NCBI GenBank assembly: GCA_905116865.2
Contig: CAJHNH020007679.1
Coordinates: 32,501-96,500, forward strand
Direction: 5' to 3'
Source of the DNA: Candidula unifasciata
Lineage: Eukaryota; Mollusca; Gastropoda; Stylommatophora; Geomitridae
Length of the DNA: 64,000 nt
Shown here: positions 30,490 to 41,700 of the stretch, piece after piece
Numbering within the stretch: position 1 is the stretch's first letter
How the letters are laid out: every line of letters starts with the position of its first letter
Notes under the pieces: generated by a model
The model's input: the letters and a program-made list of their open reading frames with translations, nothing else
What the model was told of the DNA's origin: nothing
The model's database searches: none
Translations under genes and position numbers: made by a program

Positions 30490-30600
30490 CATTTTTATGT
30501 AGTTCTATAATTGTCTGTTTTCTATTTGCTGATGAAGGTTTTCTAGCCACAACGTTCATTTTGTCACTCAGACTGTATTTTTAGGAAGCTGATCAGTTTT
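30490..30600 (+). ncRNA. Degenerate hammerhead-like core, copy 1
   Basis: CTGATGA (30529-30535) is followed by a short helix-II segment, then AGCC and ACAACGTT (30549-30556) where GAAACG would be expected. It resembles the hammerhead motifs carried by Penelope-like elements. The GAAA box is mutated, so it is probably inactive. Confidence 0.4.
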
Positions 30601-30644
30601 ACTCTCCATTATGTGCTTTTTTTATTTTTTTATTATGTTTTGCA

Positions 30645-30945
30645 AACAGTGGGGAATGGAGAGTGAGAAGCAACAATCTGTTTAAACCACCATTGATCAC
30701 TGGCATCATAAGAGCTAATAGACTGAAATGGTTGGGGCATTTTGAAAGAATGTCAGATGACAGAGAAGTAACTGTATACACAAGGGGAATGAATGGTCGT
30801 AGACCACGAAGGTCTAGGCAGACCTGCAAACACTTGGTGTCCTCAACTGGAAAGAGAAGGCCAACCAGAGGGATGAATGGAGACAGGTGATATCTGCAGC
30901 AATGAACCTTAAGGGCTTGGAATTCTGAAGAAGAAGAAGATGTGG
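30645..30945 (+). mobile_element. LINE tail R2, plus copy
   Basis: The frame MRSNNLFKPPLITGIIRANR and [20 protein letters not shown] is the RT C-terminus. It ends with AAGAAGAAGAAG. Confidence 0.8.
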
Positions 30946-31059
30946 CCAGAGTTTATATCTTTTCCCTGTCTATTATCATGTATTCTGTCTTATTTTGATT
31001 GATAACTAGTCCCATTTTGTGAACTGCTTCTTTTAAGAGAGTGTGTTTCTACACTCTCT

Positions 31060-33075
31060 ATTTCATTTTCCCCAACGATATCAATCATCAGCACCAGTTC
31101 TCATTATGCCTAGGGGCACATGAGGCTTCAGAGAGGACTTTCCATGCTTTCCTGTCCTGTGAAATCTTCAGTGCAGTTTTCCATGTCAAAGATGCTGCAC
31201 TCAGGTCACTTTCCATCATTCGTCTCCATGTTGTTTTTGGGCGCCCCTGTTTTCTCTTTCCCTCTGGTGTCCATGTGAGAGCTGTTTTGGCAGGTATTTC
31301 ACGATTCATTCTCATAACGTGGCCAAGCCATTTCCATCTTTTCTTGGTTATCCTATTGTCTAAAGTTTCTTGGTTTGTGACTTGAAGTAGTTTTGTGTTT
31401 GAGATTTTATCTGGCCAGAAAATTTTGATAATTCTACGTAGACATGTGTGGTGGAATGTGGACAGCTTGTGTGCATCCTTTTTGGTCATTCTCCAGCATT
31501 CCGCTCCATAAAGAAGAACTGGCAAAATGATGCTCTTGTAGAGTCGGAGTTTCTTTCCTCTGCAGTAATTGTTGGATTTCCATATTTGCCTCATCCTTCC
31601 AAAAGACGCTCTAGCTTTGTTCAGACATGACTGTATGTCCTTTTCGGTCCCTCTAGGCAGGACACCACACTGCCAAGATATGTGAAATGTTCTACATTTT
31701 CAAGAGTTTGGTTATTTATGGTCACTGGTTGTTGGTTTGGACTGCTTGTCATGATCTTAGTTTTCTTTGTATTTATTCTCAGTCCCACCATTTCTGCTCT
31801 GCTGTGTAGTCTGTTATTTTTTCTTGTATATGTTCATGTTTATGTGATAGGAGTGCTATATCATCTGCAAAATCAAGGTCCTCAAGCATGGTGAATGGAG
31901 TCCATCGTATGCCTCTCAATGTCCTGTCTACTGTGTTCTTTAGTATCCAATCAATCACAAGGTTGAAGAGGAGAGATGACATAACACATCCCTGTCTTAC
32001 ACCTGTCTTTACTTGGAAAGATGTACTGTAATTTTTTATACTGCGGGAAAGGTCTTTATAGAAAAGAGCAATTAGGTTGACTATTTTTTCTGGAATTCCA
32101 AAATGTCGTAAAATTTTCCATAGACTGTCTCTATGTACGCTGTCAAAAGCTTTCTCAAAGTCCACAAAATTAATATATATATACTTCTCTGCTATTCATT
32201 GCATTGTTCTAAAATGTTACGTATGGCGAAGATGTGTTCAGTTGTTCCTCTGCCCTTTCTGAATCCTGCTTGTTCTACCCCTTTTTCAAGCCGTATTATG
32301 ATGATTTTACAAAATATTTTGCTTGGTACTGAGAGTAGAGTAATTCCCCTCCAATTATTGCAGTCTTTTTTGGGGATTTGGACTATTGTTCCCTCAGTCC
32401 AGTCATCATGCAACACTTCTTTTTCCCAAATATCCTTGAACAATGGTTCTAGAATGCTAGCAGTTGTGTTGGGATCTACTTTGAGAAGTTCTGCTGGCAG
32501 TTCATCTTTGCCTGGTGCTTTGTTGTTCTTTAAAGTGTGGATAGCTTTAAGGATTTCTTGTTTGCTTGGTGGTTCAGTAATAATGTCAATGTCCTGAGAG
32601 GCTGGTTGAATATCTGGGGGATTTTCAGGATCAGGTCTGTTCAAGAGGTCGGAGAAGTGTTTAGTCCACTGCATGTCTTGTTATTGTTCTGTGTGAGCAG
32701 TCTGTCTTGGTTATCTCTGATGGGTATGCTGTGATAATTGTTTCTGCTTCTGCAAATTTGCTGGGTAATTTTGTGTAGGGTTTGTAGATCATGTGCTTTA
32801 GCAGCATTTTCTGCTAGATTTTCCATAAATCTTCTGTTGTCAGCTCTGGCACTTTTCTTTGTCATTTTATTTAGTTCGCTATATTCTAACATTAGTTTGT
32901 CTTTCTGACGTTCTGATTTAGTGTGATTTATGAGGCTCTTTATTCTTTTTGGCTTGGCAATATAGTCCATGGTTTGACTGCTTATCCATTCTTTGTGGTG
33001 TTGTTTCCTGGTTCCTAATATGTTGTTGCTAGTTGATTTGTATGTTTCAAAAAATGATATCAATGCCATCTGCAT
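31060..33075 (-). pseudogene. 5'-truncated LINE, reverse transcriptase in several frames
   Basis: From right to left the minus strand encodes LKNNKAPGKDELPAELLK, MDFEKAFDSVHRDSLW, GVRQGCVMSSLLFNLVIDWI, LEDLDFADDIALLS (the FADD catalytic box) and KKRWKWLGHVMRM. These are RT domains in order and an element C-terminus. Four overlapping frames show frameshifts. The endonuclease is missing. It belongs to the same family as the piece at 60450-60790. Confidence 0.85.
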
Positions 33076-33520
33076 AACCAGGGATTCTTGTAGTTTTTCC
33101 TACAGTACACTCTTGTTTCAATGTCCTTATAATTTTCTCCAGGGCCAAGTTGAACAGAAGTGGGCATAGAACATCACCTCGCTTTAAACCAGATGTTATT
33201 TGAAAAGGGTCTGACTTTCTGCCTTTATGTGTTACTATATTATAAGTGTCTTCCATACATAGTTTGGTCATGGTGTTAAACTTATTTTGTATTCCAGTGT
33301 CCTTCATAGCATTCCATAAACTATATCTATGTACACTATCATATGCCTTTTTAAAATCCACAAAAACATTATGTATATCTCTTCCATATTCCCAGTTTTG
33401 CTCTGCTATTTGTCATAAAATTAATATCTGATCTGTTGTTGATCTGTTCTGCATAACCATGGTTCTCAGAAATGGTACTGCTCATTCCTATTTTTCTTGT
33501 ATATGTGATCTCAGTGCATT
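33047..33520 (-). pseudogene. Second LINE RT fragment
   Basis: The frame MDFKKAYDSVHRYSLWNAMK, then GLKRGDVLCPLLFNLALEKI, ends in a broken catalytic box YADGID. It abuts the right end of the previous LINE and is from another family. Confidence 0.7.
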
Positions 33521-33759
33521 CTCTTTAATGTTTCTTCATGTCTCAGTGTGTAACCAAGCCACAAGTCTTCACCATTTTTAACTACTTTAAGAAATCTTAC
33601 ATTTGCGACTAAATGAATGCAATGACAGAATGCAATAAATTTATCAAATATTGTAATAAAATAATGAAATAAATTTTTGTGATAAAAATTCATACAATAA
33701 ACTTAATAACTAAAAGCAGTCTATTAACGTAAAAGAGTTGTAATTTTGAAAATGCACAA

Positions 33760-34206
33760 ATGAAACAGTCCACACACACATATTTGAACAACATATATAT
33801 TTTTGTTTTTAATTTGTATTATTCTTTTGCATGCAATATTTCTGCAACTGACAGTAACAGAGAAGGGGACATAAACACGAACATAACATTAATGAGCAAA
33901 TTATGTGAAATAAATGACATGCAAACAACACCAAATCCATCCTCGGAATTACTTCTGGCATGTAACAATGTTAACATCAAAGAAAGCATAATTTATTGCC
34001 AGACAGCAGATAGCATCATCCCAGTCTTTGTTGACAGCTCAGAATTACTGCAATATAAGAAAATGGATACAGAATTTAAATGTAAATTTACAAGCTATAA
34101 TTCTAAAATCAAAAATAAATTTAAACAAACAAAAAAAATTTCACAAAATAAGCTTTTCTTTAAATCTTCTTCTTTAGCATTTCAAGTTCTTGGTTGGTCT
34201 ATGTAG
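33760..34206 (+). other. Orphan 148-codon frame
   Basis: This AT-rich frame starts MKQSTHTYLNNIYIFVFNLY and has no recognised domain. Its end runs into a repeat, so I doubt it is a gene. Confidence 0.2.
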
Positions 34207-34325
34207 TATTGTTTATTTTGTGTGCTGCTGAAAGCTCAATAGCCGCAACGTTCACGTTTTGTTTGTATTTGTTATATTGTGAAGCTTGCTAATATACTTT
34301 TCGTTTGGGTTTATATCTTTTCTTG
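34195..34325 (+). ncRNA. Penelope-type repeat with degenerate hammerhead core, copy 2
   Basis: CTGCTGA (34225-34231), AGCTCAATAGCC and GCAACGTT are followed by TTGTGAAGCTTGCTAATATA. The same 110 bp block occurs reversed at 60325-60440. Confidence 0.5.
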
Positions 34326-34329
34326 AAGT

Positions 34330-34800
34330 TCTTGGTTGATTTCTTCAGGTATATCACACATCTCCATTCATATCTGTGATAGGCCTTCCCTTTCCATTTG
34401 GTAACTTTAAGTGATTGTAAGCCTGCCTGAATATTATCTCTCCACTGTCTCCTTGACCTGCCTCATGATCTAGGCCAGTGGTTCTCAACCGTCCGAATGC
34501 CGTGACCCTTTAATACAGTTCTTCATGTTGTGGTGACCCCCAAACCATAACATTATTTTCATTGCTACTTCATAATTTCAGTGAATATGTGTTTTTCGAT
34601 GGTCTTAGGTGACCCCTGGGAAAGAGTCGTTCGACCCCCAAAGGGGTTGCGACTTACAGGTTGAGAACCGCTGGTCTATGGCTATTTAACTTTCTTGTGT
34701 ACACAGTTTTCACATTTCTGTCATATGCCCTTCCCTCTACATGCCTCAGCCATTTCAGTCTAACAGCCTTCATGATGCCACCATAAAATGCAACACATGA
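34330..34800 (-). mobile_element. LINE tail R2, split by SPIN
   Basis: R2 sequence up to 34475 (CTGCCTCATGATCTAGGC) continues at 34674 (GTCTATGGC...) and on to about 34780. Confidence 0.7.
34476..34673. mobile_element. SPIN hAT element (MITE form), complete
   Basis: The 198 bp element starts CAGTGGTTCTCAACC and ends GGTTGAGAACCGCTG, the SPIN inverted ends. Internal phrases such as CAGTTCTTCATGTTGTGGTG and CCCAAAGGGGTTGCGAC also match SPIN as I know it. The flanking 8-mers atctaggc and gtctatgg are a diverged target duplication. Confidence 0.85.
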
Positions 34801-34909
34801 TTAATGTATTAAAAAGACAACCAATAATTTATCATTTAAACTAATGAACACTAGACAATTATCTTTTCAAAATGCATCTACAATTTCCTACTATGACTAA
34901 TAAAAAAAA

Positions 34910-35130
34910 ACGCTGGGCGCCGTTGAGAGTAAAAGGTCCCTTTCCGGCGCCTTTAGGCCTTTAGGGAATATATGGCTAGACCTATATTTTTATAGACCAA
35001 CATGCACTTGGTGGATGATGTGGTCTGCATCATGCTGGCCACCTTTACTTCCCAAGATTGCACCTGCTACCCACCCAAAGCTAGTTTGACCTGGAAGTCA
35101 AGGTAATTTTTGCCCTTGACAGTAATATAA
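34910..35130 (-). mobile_element. SINE R4, minus copy
   Basis: ACCTATATTTTTATAGACCA, GTCTGCATCATGCTGGCCAC and CTTTACTTCCCAAGATTGCA are the reversed R4 body. Confidence 0.65.
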
Positions 35131-35164
35131 ATATTTATATAGTGTTTTAATATATAACAATGTT

Positions 35165-35355
35165 GAATTAGGAATCAACATCACAGCACGCAGGACACTA
35201 CCATGAGACGCTTTGTCCCTGTCTTCAGCAGCAATGAAGAGTTCCAGTTCCGATGGTACCAGTAACTGTCTGATAGTATATCCGTCTCACCTTTTCCTTG
35301 AGTGTTGTTATATATAACAACTCAATCAGAGGTATACACAAAATGGCTTATACCT
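35165..35355 (-). mobile_element. Repeat R3, minus fragment
   Basis: GGAATCAACATCACAGCACG and CCTGTCTTCAGCAGCAATGA are the reversed R3 3' half. Confidence 0.6.
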
Positions 35356-35680
35356 TTGACGAGATGAGCTGAGTATTATATATTGTTAGTTTGGCACCCC
35401 ATGCTTTTATTAAGAATTTAATCAAATGAACTGTGACTAAAAAGCTTAACAAAAGGGGAAATAAGAACAACGTGCAAAAAAGCACAAATCAACATTTCTA
35501 TCAGAGGCTTTCTCACATTTGTCACATTTATTAAACAGTCACATAGATATATGTTGCTGGAGAATCATCAATGACATATGATAAATAGCTTCACATGCTT
35601 CTAGAGGCACTCATAGAATAGGAAGGTGTAGCTGAGATTCAAACAGAAACAACTTAAGAACAGAATCAACAAGGGCATTG

Positions 35681-35799
35681 TCACTTTACCTTCATCTTCT
35701 TTCTTTTCTTTCCTGTTTTCTTTCCTCTTCTGGTCAACCGACTGCCAAGTTTGACAATGGAGCTGAAAGTGTCTGTTGTTAATTTGTGTGTAGCATACA
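35681..35799 (-). CDS. Minus-strand LRR gene, tentative last exon
   Basis: The frame [20 protein letters not shown] ends in a basic tail [13 protein letters not shown] and a stop at 35681-35683. It joins in phase to exon 7 if the acceptor is the AG at 35801-35800. The basic tail resembles the rest of this protein. The pyrimidine tract is poor and another frame is also open here, so this exon is uncertain. Confidence 0.4.
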
Positions 35800-38700
35800 C
35801 TTTGCAAGCAGCCAGTTTTACAAAAACAGAATGGAAAGAGAGATTCTAGTTTTACAAAGACAGAATAAAATAACATTTAAAAAAAAATTTTTCTAAATAT
35901 AGTGAGGTATTCACATTCTTCTAAAATATAATTGAAAATGTTTGCAAACAGTGAGATACTATAGGCGAAAAAAGCCAAAATGAACATGAGGGAAAACATT
36001 TTTTAACATTTTCAGTCTCAAGAAACATCTTGTATGGGATTAGCCTTTCCTTCTGAATCATATCCATCATGTTTCTCTTCTTCTTATATACAAACTGGCC
36101 AGATCTGCACCAATGGGTGGTGAACTGATACATGACAAGGCAGATGTGGTCAAGGCCCTTTGGGAAAAAGCAACAGAATCAGTAGAAAAACAGGATTATT
36201 ATGGCCTGGAGAGAATGAGGCACCTGGGTGTAACCAGAGGGTCTGGCCGGATCACTACACTCAGAGAAAAGGCAAGACGGACATATGACCAGATTGTGAC
36301 CGGTACCATCAGTGGAACTCTGTGCTGGTTGCTGAAGATGAGGACGGAGCATGCATGGGAATGCCCTGAGTGCTGTAATGTCAATTCTTGACTCAACTTA
36401 ACTAAACTCAACTCTTCTTTTTACATCTGGTCACAAGCATACTGTAAAACTGTTGCTTCACTGGTGACCACCTCTGCTTGCTGTCTGTGTAACCTCTTTA
36501 AAATTTGTCCACTTGTGATCTGTTTTCTTCACTATGGCCCTTTCCTGAGTATCTGCTATGAAATCTTCTGAGGCTTTAGGAATCAAATCTTTCAATTCCA
36601 GACAGTAGCTACTTATATTGCTATACAAATATTATTTACTTTATAGTCAAAATAAACTTGTTTTGTGAAAGACGCATATTTGGAAGGGCAACATGTAGGA
36701 CAGGTCTGTGCACCAAATTTGTGACTATTTAAAAATTAAGTTTATTTGTTGGATTACTTTAACCTATTCTGTCCAACTGACTGTTACTTGAAACTAATAA
36801 TTTTTAGACTTAATTTTCTTCTTCTTTTTCAGCATTCTGAGCCCTTGAGTTTCACTGTTGCAGATATCACCCACCTCCATTCATCTATCTGGCTGGCCTT
36901 TTCTTTCCAGTTGGTGACACCAAGTGTTTGTAAGTCTGTCTGGACATTATTTCGCCATCGTCTTCTTGGTCTGCCTCGGGGTCTATGACCATTCATCTCG
37001 CTGGTGTCTACAGCGTTTACCTCTCTGTCATCTGACATTCTCTCAATATGTCCCAGCCATTTCAGTCTATTAGCTCTCATGATGCCAGTGATCAGTGATG
37101 ATTTACACAGATTATGAATTCTGATGTTGCTTCTCACTCACCATTTCCCGCTGTTTGCATCTTTAATTGGTCCAAACAGCTGGTCTTATCAGCGTTTTAT
37201 ATATTTTGATCTTGGTGTTTCAAGATAGAGACTTTGACTTTAGCAGATGTTGAAGAACATAGTATACTCTATGTCTTGATGACAAATCCTGTCCCTAATT
37301 CATGTTGTTATGAGTGTTTTCTCCACACACTATTGCCATTCCATTCTCATGTAGCTTGTCCTCTCCTTGCCACCTTATTTCTTGTATCACTGTTGCATCC
37401 ATTCTGTAATCCACTAACTCAACGTGTCTGCTCTTCAGCTGCTCCAGCTCTATAAAGGGTTTGTACATTCTATGTTCCAAATCTCAAAAGTCCTTTAACA
37501 TTCCAGTTTCGTTGTCCTTTTAAATCCATCTGAAAGTGAGGCTTAGATATCTCTTTCATGATGAAATGAAATTTTACGAAGGCGGGGGGTGTCGGCCCCA
37601 TGCTTCGACCCCTAACTTGGAGGTGTCTCTCTTTGTTCTCTACCCTTTGACCTTTCCCGCTGGAAGGCCCTGCTGATAGCTATGCTACCACTGGCATAGC
37701 TCTCAGGGTCGTTGAGAAACACAAGCTTCCTCATGTGGCAAGGTAGAGACACCTTTGGGGGGAGGTTAGACTAAATGGACCAATAATTACAATACTGGAC
37801 AGAACGAGTCAAAATACTGTTAGATCAGAGTGGATTGATATAAGAACAACCTTTGAAACAAATATTTAAGAAAAAGAAATTAAAAATTATAAGAAAAGAA
37901 TAGGAACAAGAAGATGATGATGATGGTAATGATGATGATTATTGTGATGATGATGGCAATGATGATGGTGGTGGTGATGATGATGGCAATGATGATGGTG
38001 ATGATGATGATGGCAATGATGATGATGGTGATGATGATGATGGCAATGATGATGGTGGTGATGAGGATGATGATGGCGATGATGATAATGATGGCAATGA
38101 TGATGATGAATAGTGCTGCTTGGTTCCAACCCTGTCCTTACACTTACTTTCCTTCCTGTACAGTAATCCTTCTTTGATCTCCCTGCCTCCCAATTCACCT
38201 ATTGAGTTGTCTGTCAGGTCAAGCTCTTCCAGACATACTGAGTTCATAATCAGCCTATAAATTCATAACCATATCAAATATGTCATACCCGGAGCTTTTT
38301 AAAATGTTAATTGCTATGGGGTTTTGTAACGGTACACAGTGCCACCACCTTTTTAAGGCATAATTTTTCTAGTATTACATGTAAACTACATTTATTCATT
38401 AACTAGGTGCCTGTGCTGAATACAGGCAATTAATTCTTTGAGTCCCAAGGAACGCATCATATGTTCATAGGTTCCTACATAGAAGCCCAATGAACGCATG
38501 ATGCGCTGATCTTATTACTTTCTTTACTACACCCTGGGCCTGTGATGTTAAACCCACTGGGACTCAAAGAGTTAAATGGTATGATAGAATCACTAATGTT
38601 GGGCTTTGAGAGAAAACTATCAAGTTCTAGTGGACCAAGAGGTGAAGAAAAGATGCTGGTGTTAGATAGGATACACATTGAGAAAACCTGAGAATATAAC

Positions 38701-41700
38701 TAGAATGTCTTTGCAATGAAAACCACATGGAGAAGGGAACTAGAGAGCGATGTTAAAAAGGTGGGGAGAGCTGAATGCGATAGCCAAGCATAGAACAATT
38801 TGAGGTGAGTTGTTTGAGTGCCTCTGTTCCACGGGGGGTTAGAAAGGCAAAAGAAGAAGAAGTATTTCAAGTGGCAATATAAGAATTAGAATTCCAGAGT
38901 GTATAATTAAACAGAAATTTGAATTTTAGATGGTATAAGAAAAGAAAAAGCTGGTATCAGCATTTGTAAGATGAAGAAGTTGGTGATATACTGGGCACAT
39001 CTTAAGAAGAAATGGACAGGGAATTGCCAAAAAGGCACATAATCTGGAAGCAAATGGATTGAGGAAATTATTACATTAAAGAGAAACATTAAGTGAATGC
39101 TAGACCAAAAGTGCTAGACTAGATTCTATCCATGGTATCAAAAAAACCAAAAACAAAAGAATTGAACAAGATTGAATGGATGAACAGACTGTCAGCCCTA
39201 TGTGATGTACAAACAGAAAACTAGGGTGATGATGATGAGGAGGAAATGAAGGCTTCAAATCACAATATAAATATTTTCCTAATGACCACAATTTAACAAA
39301 GTGTCAGAAAAAGAAAATCTCTTTTTACTGATTTTTCTTTAATAAATGCACTTAGGTCTTTTTTTTTTTCTTCCCCAACCTTTGCTTACTGAGGCAGGCT
39401 GCTGTTATAAATGCTTACCAAAAGGATAGTGGTTCTCAATTATTTGTCTTGCATGGCCTTTTTGAGAATCAGTTTCTTTGGTGAAGCTCCTTAGCCTTAC
39501 CCTATGCCTTACAAACTAATGTTTAAAAGTTATTTCTTAACTTGGTCATACATAAAAGTTCTTCCAAATGTCTATAAATCAAACATTTGCTTTACAACTG
39601 ATTTTACACTGTTTGTGAAAGCAGCAATAAAGTTGATAAAATAATGAATAAACATTTAAATAGACACCTAACAATGTAATTGTAATGTAAATTCTATGTG
39701 TACTGACTCCATATCAAAAGGTCAGCCTATATTTATTTGTTGAGTGGATTTCTGGAATTCTCATAGCACTGAGAATGAGTGAGAAACTACTCCAATGTGC
39801 TATTCCAAGAAATAACAGTGACATTCAATTCCAAGAAGGGCACGTGGCATTCAGTGTGTGGCTCACTCACTCGCTCTTGTTGTCTGGCAATAATTCTGAA
39901 GCTTGTGGCACAAGATCCTATTTTTTTGTTTCTTAATCTTTAATTGTAGTTTTCAGTTCCAAATATTAGTAGAACGTCTAGTTTTCAGCTCAAGACATTG
40001 CACTCACCCTATTTAATGCAAAAGATGTTTTTCTTTAACTAAAATGCAGGTTTTGCTTGGCCTGTTCTATTCTTAATCTTTGTCACCCATCTTTAATCTA
40101 ATGTTATATTTGCCCCAAAATATTTGAATGTACTGACTTGATTAGACAGTTATTTTTCTATTGTAATGTTACAGTTTTGCATTATCTTTTGATTCATTCA
40201 GTATAAACACTGTTTCTAATGTTTTAACATTCTCTGTTACTACAATGCTCAACAGTTTTAGGTCATGTGCTTTGATTGAACAAGAATGAACAAATTATTT
40301 TGTAAAGACAAATGAAGGCATTTAATTACTTGCATATCCTTTACAGGACTTTGCAGAACCAACCACAGCATTTTTGTTAGTTGTTGTGGTTTTCCTAGTA
40401 AAGTTTACATCCAGTAGTTTGCCATTGCTTTTTGGAGGGTCGGGTTTTCAATACCACTGTCGAAACCAATGCAAGGCCTGCAGCTGGAGTCGAACCCGGC
40501 ACTGCTGCATTAAAAACTGCGTTCGTAACGCCTAAGCCACAGACGCCAACCAAATGAAAGCCTATGATACCAAATTCATGGGCAAGAAAACAAAAACAGA
40601 AAGTTGGAACTAGATGTAAAACAGGAACTTACTTCTTAAAAAGCCTCATGCATATGATAGGAGCAAAGCTTCCCCCTTCACCAAATGCATCAATGCCATT
40701 ATCTGCAAGATGTAGCTTGTGTATCCATGGACCTACAGGAGGTGGAGCTATAGGAGTCTTCTTTTTCTTCTTCCTTTTACCTTATAAGGGACACATTTAA
40801 TCAATAGTTAGACATGTTGGATCTACATTTTTTTGTAAACTGCCATTACTGCCTTTATTTTCCACTTTTGCTGTGTAGGCAGGGTGAATAGTCTTTAAGC
40901 CTGAGGATTTAGGGTCATATGGCTAGTGCTGTGGCCACAGACTTTGCAGCTTAGGATTTTAATTTTGCCCCTGACAGAAAAAAATTCCTAATCTTACCTA
41001 GGATTTGAACATGGGTCTCCTGCATGAGAGCCCAGTATTCTTAACCATCTGGACAGCCACTCATCAGATCTACATTACTTAAATCAGACCTCAGCTTTGT
41101 AAATCAGAACACAAGTGAATAAATAAGAACTGAAATCAAGTATTGCCTACACTATATCCCTCTAGTTTGTCTTAGTTCTGGCCGGTTCTGCACCATCTGG
41201 TAGTGAACTGATGTATGATAAGCTAGATGGTGTGAGGGCCCTTTGGGAGTGAGTGAACAGTGTGGAGGCACAGATAGATCATTACAGTCTGAGAAGAACA
41301 GTGCTGCAAGGAGATACCAGGGGAGCTGGCCAATGCTTGACAATTAGGGAAAAGGTGAAATGGATCTACAATCAGACAGTTACTGGTACCATTGGAATTG
41401 GAACTCTTCGCTTGCTGCTGAAGATGGGGAGGGAGTGTGAGTGTGCCGAGTGCTGTGATGTCAATTCTTAATTCAACATTCATCATAGTTCTTCAATGAT
41501 AAGTGTCTTTCAACCTAGCATATCAACTCTCTCATTTCCTGTGCATTAGAGCATCTCTGAGGCAACATGTCCAAAAGTTCCTGAAATGCTGAAAGTTGAT
41601 TTTTTCATGAATTTTAGATCATTCTGTTGGTCGATCAGTTTGAAAATATTGCATTACTACAGCTTATCCAGTGCAAGAGAATGAGAATCAACTTCTCAAC

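Noticed and set aside
37914..38247. Long frames rich in Met, His or Ser
   Set aside because: They are translations of a GAT/GGTGAT tract in three frames; only exon 7 to its right is real.
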